Assembly: GCF_900116205.1 (NCBI RefSeq)
Contig: NZ_FOZS01000003.1
Location: 186,001-250,000 of the forward strand
DNA: 64,000 nt
Source: Halostagnicola kamekurae
Lineage (GTDB): Archaea > Halobacteriota > Halobacteria > Halobacteriales > Natrialbaceae
Reading direction: 5' to 3'
The first letter of the stretch is position 1. Every line of letters starts with the position of its first letter. Position numbers and translations under genes: made by a program. The notes beneath the pieces are model-generated. The model was not told the DNA's origin and did not search any database. It worked only from the letters and a program-made list of their open reading frames with translations. Below, piece after piece: positions 36,395-45,560 of this stretch.

Positions 36395-37443
36395 TCGTCG
36401 TTCCCTCCGTGGACCGATTCGGACCGGCCGTCTACGGCACGCTGGTGTGGAGTTCCGTCACCGGTCGGTTCGATAATCTCCTCTCCAGAACGTTCGTGGG
36501 ACGCTTCACGGGAGGCGATCGTATCGCCCGTCAACGAGAGGAACACCGTTTCCAGATTCGGCCGGTGAATGTCGACGGACGTGATCTGTGCGTCGACCTC
36601 GTCGGCCAGGTGAACGAGATCCGCGATCCGGTCTTCGCCGCGTTCGACCGTGACGTTGACGCCACTTTCAGTTCTCGTGTACTCGACGGCCCACGGCCGG
36701 TCCTCGAGGCGGTCGCGGAACGCCGACACCGATCCATCGACGGCAAGCGAGACGACGCTTCCGCCGAGATCCGCCTTGAGCGCTTCGGGCGAATCGATCG
36801 CGGCGATTTCGCCGTCGTCGACGATCGCGACGCGGTCACAGAGGTGTTCTGCCTCTTCAATATAGTGGGTGGTCAGAACGATCGAGACGCCGTCGTCCGC
36901 GTTCATCCGCTGGATGTATTCCCAGGTGTCCCGTCGGGTGCGAGCGTCGAGACCGGCGGTCGGCTCGTCGAGAAAGAGCACCGCAGGTTTGTGTAACAAC
37001 CCGCGGCCGATCTCGAGTCGCCGTTTCATGCCGCCGGAGTACGTCCCGACGCGATCGTCTCGGACGTCCGTGAGTCCGACGAGCTCGAGCACCTCGTCGA
37101 TCCGTGCCGTCCGTTCGCGTCGCCCCATTCCGTAGAGCCGGGCGTGGAAGGCGAGGTTCTCTTCGCCGGTGAGTTCCTCGTCGAGGGTCTGTTCCTGGAA
37201 GACGACCCCGATGCTGTTGCGAACGGCCCCCATCTCCGAACTGACGTCGTAGCCGTTTACCCTTGCAGTTCCCGTAGTCGGGCCCAGGAGGGTAACGAGC
37301 ACGTTAATGAGAGTCGACTTGCCCGCGCCGTTCGGCCCGAGGAGACCGAACAGCTCCCCGTCGTCGACCGTAAACGAGAGGTCGTCGACAGCTGTCACGT
37401 CTCCGAACGTTCGGGTCAACTCGTCGACTTGTATCGCAGCCAT
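36391..37443 (-). CDS. ABC transporter ATP-binding protein, DrrA-like
   Basis: ATPase of a two-gene exporter, 350 residues from the ATG at 37443 (MAAIQVDELTRTFGDV); the open frame continues upstream without homology. Walker A is GPNGAGKST, the signature YSGGMKRRLEIGRG and Walker B VLFLDEPTAGLD, with the switch histidine in TTHYIEEAE. The C-terminal part, about residue 225 onwards, matches the regulatory extension of daunorubicin-type exporters (DUF4162-like). It ends in a low-complexity acidic/histidine tail. Partner permease downstream by overlap. Confidence 0.92.
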   Translation of the reverse strand: MAAIQVDELTRTFGDVTAVDDLSFTVDDGELFGLLGPNGAGKSTLINVLVTLLGPTTGTARVNGYDVSSEMGAVRNSIGVVFQEQTLDEELTGEENLAFHARLYGMGRRERTARIDEVLELVGLTDVRDDRVGTYSGGMKRRLEIGRGLLHKPAVLFLDEPTAGLDARTRRDTWEYIQRMNADDGVSIVLTTHYIEEAEHLCDRVAIVDDGEIAAIDSPEALKADLGGSVVSLAVDGSVSAFRDRLEDRPWAVEYTRTESGVNVTVERGEDRIADLVHLADEVDAQITSVDIHRPNLETVFLSLTGDTIASREASHERSGEEIIEPTGDGTPHQRAVDGRSESVHGGNDE

Positions 37444-37622
37444 GGGCGGGAAATTACGATTAACTACTCGGTCAGGACGTAAGAAAGCATTGAACAGCCA
37501 ACTCGATTCGGGCACTTTGCGATCCGCGCCGCGTGAATACGTTCGATTAACGAATGCGAATTGACTACAAACTTGGATCGACGTACGAATCGACTGCGAA
37601 TACGGATCGCACGCGGGTTCGG

Positions 37623-38945
37623 TCAATCGTCGTTCGTGGTACTGACCGGCTCCTCGCGCAATCCGCTGGCTCCGTCAGCCCAGACGCCGGCAGTGAGGTC
37701 GATCGCATCGTTCCACTTCGCGACCACCGTGGTCACTGCGAGGTCGCCCGCGATATTGTTCATCGTTCGGAGTCGATCGAGCAGCGGATCGATACCCGCG
37801 ATCATTCCGATCACCTCGAGCGGCAGTCCGGCCTGGGTCAACACCGCGGACATCATGACCAGACTCGCGCTTGGGACGCCAGCGGTGCCGATACTTGCGA
37901 GCAGCGCCGTAAGCAGGATCGTCACCTGTTCGACAAGCGTCAGGGAGACGCCTGCGATGTTCGCAGCGAAGATGGCGACGATACCGAGGTACATCGACGT
38001 TCCGTCCATGTTGACGGTCGCACCGAGCGGCAGCGAAAAGCCGTACACCCGCTCTTTGATGCGGAGGTTTTCGTCCGCGTTCGACATGGTGACCGGCAGC
38101 GTCGCCGTCGACGAACGGATGCTGAGGGCGGTGATGAGCGCCTCTTTGGTGCCTCGGATAAAATCCAGCGGGGACTCGCCAACGGCCCCGCGAACGATTA
38201 CGAGGAGGTAGACGAGCGTGATCTGGATCCCGACCGCGAGGACGAGCGTCAGCGAGAGCATGAGGTACGCTTCGATAACCGCGAGGCCGATTTCGCCGAA
38301 CAGGGCCGCCATCAGCGCGAACACGCCGAGAACGCCGAACTCCATCACGCCCCAGACGATTTTGAACATCACCTCCGCGCCGGCGTCGACCACGTCGAAG
38401 ATAGTCTCGATCCCGTTTCGAACGGCCGAATCGGGCTCGACTTCTTCTCGAACGATCGTCATCCCGAGACCGAAGATCAGCGTGAAAAAGATGATCGAGA
38501 GGATGTTCCCCTCCGCGAGCGCAGTCATCGGGTTCGCGGGAACGATCGCGAACAACTGATCGACGATCGACGGCGTCTGTTCGGTTTCGACCGAAGTCTC
38601 TTCGATCACCATCCCGGCGCCGGGATTTATCAGGTTGCTCACGGCGAGTCCGATTCCGATCGCGATAGCGGTCGTTATCAGGTACAGAACCGTGACCTGC
38701 CCGCCGATCTTCCCGAGATTCTTCGGAGACAGCTCTCTCGTCGCCATCAACAGCGTGAACACGATGATCGGGACGATGACCATCTCGAGCAATCGGATAA
38801 ACAGGTCGCCGAGAGGCTGTAGCTCCGTCGCCGCCGGACCGACGGCCAACCCGACGATCGCACCGAGAACGAACGCCGCGCCGATCCGGTAGACGATCGG
38901 TACTGACCGATATCGTCGCCACACGGACGTGAATCTCTTTGCCAT
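37623..38945 (-). CDS. Dicarboxylate/amino-acid:cation symporter (DAACS, GltP/DctA type)
   Basis: Sodium- or proton-coupled carrier of 440 residues. Conserved blocks are RLLEMVIVPIIVFTLLMA, the serine-rich hairpin SIRSSTATLPVTM and the binding-site motif LPLGATVNMDGT near residue 300. IGTAGVPSASLVMMSAVLT is the second hairpin, and GIDPLLDRLRTMNNIAGDL follows, with the carboxylate-contacting Asp/Asn residues. Substrates would be glutamate, aspartate or C4-dicarboxylates. A TATA-like CTAAAAATAC lies 25-30 bases upstream of the start. Confidence 0.93.
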   Translation of the reverse strand: MAKRFTSVWRRYRSVPIVYRIGAAFVLGAIVGLAVGPAATELQPLGDLFIRLLEMVIVPIIVFTLLMATRELSPKNLGKIGGQVTVLYLITTAIAIGIGLAVSNLINPGAGMVIEETSVETEQTPSIVDQLFAIVPANPMTALAEGNILSIIFFTLIFGLGMTIVREEVEPDSAVRNGIETIFDVVDAGAEVMFKIVWGVMEFGVLGVFALMAALFGEIGLAVIEAYLMLSLTLVLAVGIQITLVYLLVIVRGAVGESPLDFIRGTKEALITALSIRSSTATLPVTMSNADENLRIKERVYGFSLPLGATVNMDGTSMYLGIVAIFAANIAGVSLTLVEQVTILLTALLASIGTAGVPSASLVMMSAVLTQAGLPLEVIGMIAGIDPLLDRLRTMNNIAGDLAVTTVVAKWNDAIDLTAGVWADGASGLREEPVSTTNDD

Positions 38946-39646
38946 CTTTCAGTATCTGTATTTTTAGAAAGCTGTATAATGTTTTCGCTCCACTATCTGT
39001 ATGGAATCCGTTTTGAATTTCGTTTCGAAGACAGACGAATGGTCGATGATTCATCGGCCACTCGGCCCCAGCGGAATCACAATTATCTATACCCTCTCAA
39101 ATTGACAAACCCAAATATAAATAACATTTCTTATCGTTCTGGATGAAGTGACCACGAAACTCACGCTCGAGACAAATCCGAACTATTCGGTCAGCGAGTC
39201 GCCGGTAGTCGTTCCTATTTCGCTTGAAACGTGCTGTTCGTGCTTTTTCCGCGACGAAACGTCGATCTAGAAGACGATGTGAACCGTCAGCCGACTACTG
39301 TGGTTCGTTCGAGTGATAGAGGAGAAATACGCCGCATGGACTATATACCGCCGGACAAACGACACCCGAGATGATATTGGGTGCGATCTGAACGCGCTCG
39401 CTTCGTATCTCCGAAACAGACAATCAGCGCGCGATGTGTGTGGTGATCTAATTGTAACCGAATAATTGGCTATCAGACCATATATAGAACCCATCAGATT
39501 AATATTGCATATTGCGCCCGTAGAAACATTTCCTCGATCATCTATTTTCGAGCGAATGCCGTCGGTTCCTTTCGCTCGATCGGGTCAGGTGAACGGAATC
39601 CGATCGTCTCCAAAAGAATTTAGCTGGTCGTCTGCGTTTCGAGCGT
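38946..39646. other. Non-coding interval between divergent genes
   Basis: About 700 bases with no supported gene. It holds the symporter promoter on the left and the IclR-gene promoter on the right. No repeat or palindrome stood out. Confidence 0.5.
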
Positions 39647-40420
39647 ATGACACCGGGCGACGGTCCAAATCGACGGGTTAAAACGACCGATACAGTCGTC
39701 GAAATCGTCGGCACGCTCCAGTCGATGAACAGTGCGACGCTGGCCGAACTGGCCGCCGAACTGCCCTACGCGAAGAGCACCATACACAGCCACCTCGCGA
39801 CCCTTGAGAGCAACGAATACGTGGTCCAACGCGAGGACGAGTACGAACTCGGTCTCAAATTTCTCGAACACGGGATGTTCGTCAAAGACACGTACCAGAT
39901 CTCGCGGATCGGCGCCCCGATTCTCGAGGATCTCGCCGAGGCGACCGGTGAAGTGGCCTGGACCATCGTCGAAGAGCACGGAAAGGCGGTCTACCTCGAT
40001 AAGGCGATGGGCGACAACGCGGTGCAGACCCACGCGCGGGTCGGTGGTCGGGCGCGCTTGCACCACCTCGCGACCGGCAAGCTGATTCTCGCGTACCTCC
40101 CCGACGAGCGCGTCCGGGAGATTATCGACCGGCACGGCCTTCCCGAACTGACGCCACACACGATCACGGATCCGGCGGAGCTCCGGGAAGAACTCGAGCA
40201 AATCCGCGCGGACGGCATCGCACTCAACAACAAGGAAACGATCGATGGGGTGCGAGCGATCGGTGCGCCCGTACTGAACGACGGATCGATCGCAGGTGCA
40301 CTCTGCGTGTCTGGCCCCGCGAACCGGCTCACGGTCGGGCGCTGTCACGACGAGATCAAACCGAAACTGCTCGAGGCCACGAACGAACTCGAACTCACGC
40401 TTCAGTATCCGCCGAACTGA
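39647..40420 (+). CDS. IclR-family transcriptional regulator
   Basis: Regulator of 257 residues. The winged helix-turn-helix is near residues 15-65 (LAELAAELPYAKSTIHSHLATL). The effector domain runs from about residue 85, with VAWTIVEEHGKAVYLDKAMG and the end GALCVSGPANRLTVGRCHDE. An A/T box (AAAGAATTTAG) lies about 25 bases before the ATG, consistent with a leaderless transcript. It precedes the amidohydrolase-Rieske pair by 276 bases on the same strand and probably controls it. A TTACA-N10-TGTAA palindrome sits in that gap. It is a different branch from the XacR-like gene. Confidence 0.9.
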   Translation: MTPGDGPNRRVKTTDTVVEIVGTLQSMNSATLAELAAELPYAKSTIHSHLATLESNEYVVQREDEYELGLKFLEHGMFVKDTYQISRIGAPILEDLAEATGEVAWTIVEEHGKAVYLDKAMGDNAVQTHARVGGRARLHHLATGKLILAYLPDERVREIIDRHGLPELTPHTITDPAELREELEQIRADGIALNNKETIDGVRAIGAPVLNDGSIAGALCVSGPANRLTVGRCHDEIKPKLLEATNELELTLQYPPN

Positions 40421-40510
40421 GTCGCCATCGTCGATACGTCTCACTCGAGTGCGAACGCTCCCCATCGATCCGAGCTTCATTCGGTAACTCCGAACGCAGC
40501 GACCACACTA

Positions 40511-40530
40511 TTACATGTATACGTCTGTAA
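40511..40530. promoter_or_regulatory. Palindromic site TTACA-N10-TGTAA, copy 3
   Basis: TTACATGTATACGTCTGTAA, 167 bases upstream of the amidohydrolase ATG and 90 bases after the IclR gene. This is the copy best placed to be an operator. Confidence 0.55.
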
Positions 40531-40696
40531 CGGACAGCGGACCCGCTCGACTGGCGTCTCGTTCTGGACCAGAGACTGTTTTATTTCTCTGCTGGGATTC
40601 GGTAATTCCGACCGAGAGCGCTCAAAGCAACCAATATCTCTGCTTTTAGCGATCGTAACCAACCACAAGCTTCATTATCGACGGTTAGATATAGCG

Positions 40697-41836
40697 ATGT
40701 GTATGGAAACATCAGTCAAGCGCTTAGACGCCGACCGAGAGGTCCCGGCGGAGGCGTTCGACGACGAGATCGTCGACGTCGACTTCCACGTCAATCCGCT
40801 CGAGGACGAACTGCTGTCCTACGTCGAGGACGACCGGGCACTCGATAAGTTGACGACAGAGTTCGGTCCGACTCCGCTGATGGGCAAGTGGGACGCCGCC
40901 TACGGCATCAAAGAAGGACAGGAGGGGCTGTTCACGCAGGGCCGCGCGAAGTACGCCGAAGATGTCCACGAGGCCTGTGAGGGACTCGCCGTCGACGAAC
41001 CCATCGTCAATCCGGGGATTAACAATCTGAACCATCAGCACCATCCCGTTCTGAAGAACGCCATCGCCCAGGCTGCGAACGATTACATGCTCGATCACTT
41101 CGCGGACGAGGGCGTCTCCACCTCGATGATGATTCCGAAGTGGGACACCGAGTACGCCGTCGACGAGATCGAACGCGTCGCAGACGAGGATAACATCGTG
41201 GCGGCCTACTCGTGGTTCGATCCGAAAATACCGTGGGGCAACGAGCAGTTCGACCCCGTCTTCGAAGCCCTCGTCGAACACGACCTCCCGCTGTTGCTCC
41301 ACGGCTCGCTCGCGTACTGGCCCCAGCACTCCTACATCGGCGACGACATGCTGACGTGGACCGAGGTCCTCGGCTTCGACTGGCCGATCCACGCCATGGT
41401 AAACGTGGTCAATATGATCATGCGCGGCGTCTTCGACAAGTATCCGGACCTCGACGTCGTGATTCAGGAAGGCGGACACTGGTGGGTGCCGTTCCTCCGC
41501 TACCGGATGGACGAGTTCTACGAAATGCACCCCGAAGACATCCAGATCACGCCTCGCAAGATGGAGTCGGGCGGCACGTACCTCGAGCGAACGCCCAGCG
41601 AGTACCTCCGGGACAACATCTACCTCTGCACCCAACCGTTCGCGCTGCCGCGAAACGCGGGGGCCGCCGAGAATCTCCTCGACCTTTCGATGGCCGACGA
41701 CATGTTCATCTACTCGAGCGACTGGCCCCACCAGACGCTCGACCCGCCGACGTGGTTCTACACGTCGCGGGCGTTCGACGACTACACGCGAGAGCAGATC
41801 CTCAGCGGAAACGCCAACAAAATACTCGATATCTAG
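40697..41836 (+). CDS. Amidohydrolase-2 family metal-dependent hydrolase/decarboxylase
   Basis: TIM-barrel enzyme of 379 residues of the ACMSD/LigW-like group, which contains decarboxylases and hydrolases of aromatic or lactone substrates. The first metal motif reads DFHVN (D29, H31), so the second histidine of the usual DxHxH is asparagine. Later sites are LLHGSLAYW, VIQEGGHWWVPFLRYRMDEF and the terminal Asp in YSSDWPHQTLDPP. The start could also be the ATG at 40703. A Rieske protein gene follows after only four bases, so the pair is one operon. The reaction is unknown. Confidence 0.85.
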   Translation: MCMETSVKRLDADREVPAEAFDDEIVDVDFHVNPLEDELLSYVEDDRALDKLTTEFGPTPLMGKWDAAYGIKEGQEGLFTQGRAKYAEDVHEACEGLAVDEPIVNPGINNLNHQHHPVLKNAIAQAANDYMLDHFADEGVSTSMMIPKWDTEYAVDEIERVADEDNIVAAYSWFDPKIPWGNEQFDPVFEALVEHDLPLLLHGSLAYWPQHSYIGDDMLTWTEVLGFDWPIHAMVNVVNMIMRGVFDKYPDLDVVIQEGGHWWVPFLRYRMDEFYEMHPEDIQITPRKMESGGTYLERTPSEYLRDNIYLCTQPFALPRNAGAAENLLDLSMADDMFIYSSDWPHQTLDPPTWFYTSRAFDDYTREQILSGNANKILDI

Positions 41837-41840
41837 AAAT

Positions 41841-42206
41841 ATGACTGATACAGATAATTTCACGAAAATAGCGGAAGTCGGCGACATCCCGGTCGGCGAG
41901 GGCGAAGGGTTCGATATTGGCGGCATCGAGATCGCGGTCTTCAACACCGGCGACGAGTACTACGCGATCAGCAACCGGTGCTCCCACCAGCACGCCCCGC
42001 TGTGTAACGCGGGCGACGAGAAGATCAATGCAGAAGACACCTGGACGGGTGAACGCGGTGGCGTCGATACGGAGGCCTGTACCGTCTCCTGTCCGTGGCA
42101 CCTCTGGGAGTGGGACCTCGAGACGGGCGAACACGAGGCTTCGGGCCAGCGCATCGGCACGTTCGATTGCCGCGTCGAGGAGGACGACATTCTCGTCCGG
42201 ATCTGA
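41841..42206 (+). CDS. Rieske [2Fe-2S] ferredoxin-like protein
   Basis: Soluble electron carrier of 121 residues with one Rieske cluster. The ligands are C47 and H49 in CSHQHAPLC, and C84 and H87 in CPWHLWEWDLETG. Between them is an acidic insert longer than in standard Rieske ferredoxins (about 35 residues from H49 to C84). Such proteins feed electrons to oxygenases, but no oxygenase or reductase gene adjoins. The upstream amidohydrolase gene is its only operon partner. A hairpin at 42245-42264 may end transcription. Confidence 0.9.
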   Translation: MTDTDNFTKIAEVGDIPVGEGEGFDIGGIEIAVFNTGDEYYAISNRCSHQHAPLCNAGDEKINAEDTWTGERGGVDTEACTVSCPWHLWEWDLETGEHEASGQRIGTFDCRVEEDDILVRI

Positions 42207-42783
42207 ACGATCGACGCTTCCGAACGCAGATAGCTGACGCCGAAACTAGTTTCAGAAAACTAGTACGAGGCGAAAAAAGTACAAAACATGCCATTTAAGG
42301 CGGCGTTTTTCGTGCGACATCGTCTCGGTTCGCCGACGAGTCAGGATATCGGATGGCGAGCACCTCCCCGATCCGTGTCGACGCCCCGAGAGTACCACGA
42401 CGGTCGCGTCTGCTCGAAATTCGCGGGAATCGTTCGCACTCGACGCGAAGTTCGTCGAGCGATCGAATTCGTCCGTGCCGTACGCAGATATCGTCGGTAT
42501 CGTTGGTGTAAGCAAACGTAACACGTGTGTACCAATCATTCGGAACCGATCAGCACACAATTGATCGGGTCGCTCGGGAAATTATACGCTCTGGGTACCT
42601 CAGGTGCTCGATATGAGATCAGATGATCGGACCGGACGGATGGAAACGGGAAACGATTGCAACTCTCTTCTCAACAACCCAACTCATTAATTGAATTAAT
42701 ATTGCCACTAACAACTCTATTGGACTCCCATCATAAACCGTCGTTTGTATGCGCGTTCCCCGTCGAATGGTCGATAGCAAGGG
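42207..42783. other. Non-coding interval
   Basis: Apart from the hairpin at 42245 nothing recognisable is present. The right end leads into the galactonate-dehydratase remnant. Confidence 0.5.
42245..42264. terminator. Hairpin after the Rieske gene
   Basis: Perfect 8-bp stem ACTAGTTT/AAACTAGT with a four-base loop, 39 bases past the Rieske stop. No long T-run follows, so a terminator role is tentative. Confidence 0.4.
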
Positions 42784-43122
42784 TCTGCGACCAGCGAGCG
42801 GATGTATTCCTGCTGGGATTTCAAAGAGGTCTTCGAGAACGGCTCGGTCGACGTGATCCAGTCGGATCTCAGCCACGCCGGCGGGATTACGGAGGGCAAA
42901 AAGATCGTGGCGATGGCCGAAGCCTACGACGTTGCGATGGCTCCCACTGCCCGCTCGGGCCGATCACGTTCGCGTCGTGTCTGCAGGTCGACGCCTGCTC
43001 GCACAACGCGTTAATACAGGAGCAGAGTCTCAATACCCACTACAACGAGACCAGCGACGTCCTCGACTACCTAGCCGATCCATCCGTCTTCGAATACGAC
43101 GTGGACGTTGACGGTGGAAACG
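42784..43122 (+). pseudogene. Galactonate-dehydratase-like enzyme (enolase superfamily), C-terminal remnant
   Basis: The first frame gives [39 protein letters not shown] and [13 protein letters not shown]. After a frameshift near 42945 the second gives [40 protein letters not shown] and LADPSVFEYD. These are the C-terminal barrel blocks of DgoD-type acid-sugar dehydratases. The N-terminal two-thirds and the last strand are missing. It marks another lost acid-sugar gene and is unrelated to the intact xacD by frame or position. Confidence 0.75.
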
Positions 43123-43826
43123 GACGACGAAACTCGGAACGATTGTGCTGCCAAAACCGGATGATTGTGCCGATTCGATCGAGATACTCTCCCGATACTC
43201 GCTGATCTGTCCGCTATCACCGGAAGGAAAACTTCGAGCAACGAGGGCGGTGTATGCCGGGGAACACCCGCTTTTTCTGACGCATACCGACAATTCTCGA
43301 AGAGATCCGTTCGCTGATGCTGGACAGATTAGTCCCACTCCGTACCGGATGAGGCGCTGTATTACATAAATATGTATGTAAAACAATACTGAACGTCGTA
43401 TAGTATCTACTCTCACTGTCAAATTCAGTGAATAGCGATATTCTGTCGGCACTTCTCGAGCCTGTCCGGTACCACCGGATTGATTGTGCGTTAGTTTACC
43501 ACGGCATGACCGAGTGGAGTACATACTGTGCCGTACCGACTCGAACAGCGCTGCTCGGCACCTGTTCCGAGGGCGGGGACGCGGGTTCGCAACCAGTATT
43601 CTCCGGCGCTCTTGGAGCCAGTCGCCTGGTTCGAAATGTTGGCGATCGGTTCGTGCTATATATCAGCTAACAGTCATGCCTGCCGAATATCGACGTTTTC
43701 GATCCGCTCGAGTAGTCGCCGTTCGAACGCACAGAGACCGAACCGTCAGGCCACCGGAATCGGGACGAGGGTATCGAATCCACACCTTCGACACTGGACG
43801 TTCGCCCCTGCAGAAACCAGTCGAGA
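43123..43826. other. Non-coding interval with one palindromic site
   Basis: About 700 bases without a supported gene; holds palindrome copy 4. Short open frames here have no recognisable domain. Confidence 0.5.
43362..43381. promoter_or_regulatory. Palindromic site TTACA-N10-TGTAA, copy 4
   Basis: TTACATAAATATGTATGTAA; here the arms extend to seven bases (TTACATA/TATGTAA). The AAATATG centre is shared with copy 5. Confidence 0.5.
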
Positions 43827-45203
43827 TTAGCTCTCGGCTTCGCCGCTGACCGCCTCCTGTTCCGCGTCTCCGGCCGCTTCGGAGCCGTCTCCGGTCTCGT
43901 CGTCTTCGATCTTCCGTATCCGCGATCTCGTGATTCGCGTGTTTTCGACCTGTTCGATCCGGATCTCGATATCGTCGTGGACGAACACCTCGCCGTCTTC
44001 GACCAGTCGACCCGAGCGGTTGAAGATGAAGCCGGCGATCGTTTCGAACTCCTCGCCCTCGGGGAGTTCGATGTCGAGCGCCTCGTTTACCTCGTCGATG
44101 TTGACCTCGCCGCGAACGATGACGGTGTCGTCGTCGACGAACTCGACCGGGTGTTCTTCTTCTTCCTCGAGCAGTTCGCCGACGACCGCCTCGGTGATGT
44201 CCTCCGTCGTGAGGATTCCTTCGGTCGTCCCGAACTCGTCGAGTACGACGGCGAGGTGGACACGTTCGCTTTGCATTTCCCCGAGAAGTTCGTCGACGTT
44301 CTTGGATTCGGGGACGTGGAGGGTCGGTTGGACGAGATCCGTGAGTTCGACGTCACTTCCTTCGCCGTAGAGGTGTTCGCGGACCAGATCGCGGATGGAG
44401 ACGACGCCGATGACGTTGTCCAGGCTCGCCTCGTAGACGGGCAGGCGCTCGTGGCCCGACTGCACGCAGGCCTGGATCGCCTCTTCGATCGACACGCTCT
44501 TCGCGATTGCTTCGACGTCGAGTCGCGGCGTCATCACCTCCTTGGCGATCGTGTTGTTGAACCGCAGGATGCGCTGGAGCATCTCCTTTTCGCCCTCCTC
44601 GAGGACGCCTTCCCGTTCGCCGGTCTCGATGATGTCTTGAATCTCGTCGCGGCTGACGTAGGAGTCCTCGATGGACGACTGGCCGCCGGTCACGCGGTTT
44701 ACCAGTCGTGTGAGATAATCGAAGACGACGACCAGCGGAAAGAGCACCGCCTGCGATACCTTCAACGGGCTCGCAGTTTTAAGCGCCCAGGATTCCGTGT
44801 TCTCGACGGCGTATGACTTCGGCCCCGATTCTCCGAACAGCAACACGACCGCAGTCACGCCGAACGTGGAGACGAGAACGGCCGGACCGGGATCGAAGTA
44901 GAACCCGACCAGCGCAGTCGCTATCGACGACATCGCGATGTTGACCAGATTGTTCCCCACGAGGATCGTCACGAGCAGGCGGTGTGGATCGGCTTTCAAC
45001 TCCGCGAGCGTTTGTGCTCCCTGCGCGCCTTCTTCTTGCAACGCGTCGATTCGGTGTCTGGCGAGCGAGAACATGGCGAGTTCCGACGAGGAGAAAAACG
45101 CCGAGAGACCGAGCAACACGAGGAGGGCGACGCTGCCAATAAGGGTCAACATATCCTGGTTGACCGAGATTCCTGCGACGAGGAGGTGTTGTATTGGTGT
45201 CAT
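43827..45203 (-). CDS. Hemolysin-family (CNNM/CorC) protein with CBS domains
   Basis: Integral membrane protein of 458 residues. The N-terminal DUF21 domain (about residues 20-190) has several helices and the FFSSSELAMFSLARHRIDAL motif. Paired CBS domains follow at about 215-340 (EVMTPRLDVEAIAKSVSIEEAIQ, VISIRDLV-like and FGTTEGILTTEDI). A CorC/HlyC domain (TVIVRGEVNIDEVNEALDIELP) covers about 345-425, and the tail is Glu/Ala-rich. The family is linked to Mg2+ or Co2+ transport and resistance. Transcription converges with the gene-poor interval at 43.1-43.8 kb. Confidence 0.93.
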   Translation of the reverse strand: MTPIQHLLVAGISVNQDMLTLIGSVALLVLLGLSAFFSSSELAMFSLARHRIDALQEEGAQGAQTLAELKADPHRLLVTILVGNNLVNIAMSSIATALVGFYFDPGPAVLVSTFGVTAVVLLFGESGPKSYAVENTESWALKTASPLKVSQAVLFPLVVVFDYLTRLVNRVTGGQSSIEDSYVSRDEIQDIIETGEREGVLEEGEKEMLQRILRFNNTIAKEVMTPRLDVEAIAKSVSIEEAIQACVQSGHERLPVYEASLDNVIGVVSIRDLVREHLYGEGSDVELTDLVQPTLHVPESKNVDELLGEMQSERVHLAVVLDEFGTTEGILTTEDITEAVVGELLEEEEEHPVEFVDDDTVIVRGEVNIDEVNEALDIELPEGEEFETIAGFIFNRSGRLVEDGEVFVHDDIEIRIEQVENTRITRSRIRKIEDDETGDGSEAAGDAEQEAVSGEAES

Positions 45204-45331
45204 CGAGTTCGTTCGTCGTAGCTACTAACGCCGGCCAATTAAACATTGCTCACGACGTGGCCGGTTGCCGAGACGGCGCTACTGGTGCTCCAACGGTAAC
45301 TATTTTATGCTCCATTCTCGGTACAGAACGT

Positions 45332-45560
45332 ATGCATCAACTCGAGGAGCGGTCCTCATCGCAGTCCCAACAGTCGGTGAAAGTCGGGTATATCGGCGAC
45401 GGCAGCCTCGGCTGGGCGCACACGCTCATCAACGACCTCCTGCAGTGTGACGACCTCGTCGGGTCGGTGGCGCTTTACGACGTCGACTACGATGCCACCC
45501 AGCAGAACGCCGAACTCGCGAATGGACTCGTCGATCGACCGGAGACGATCGGCGACTGGT
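45332..45560 (+). pseudogene. GH4-family glycosidase, N-terminal remnant
   Basis: From the ATG at 45332 the frame reads MHQLEERSSSQSQQ and then VKVGYIGDGSLGWAHTLIND, the NAD-binding start of GH4 enzymes, followed by SVALYDVDYDATQQNAELAN. After about 75 residues, at GDW, homology stops and the sequence continues as the cut end of a GH78 gene on the other strand. A TATA-like TATTTTATG lies 25-30 bases before the ATG, so the promoter still appears intact. The matching kind of C-terminus is found 24 kb to the left. Confidence 0.7.

Noticed and set aside
43428-43670. A short plus-strand frame near 43.5 kb as a possible gene
   Set aside because: No domain, no promoter-like box, and it lies within a decayed interval.
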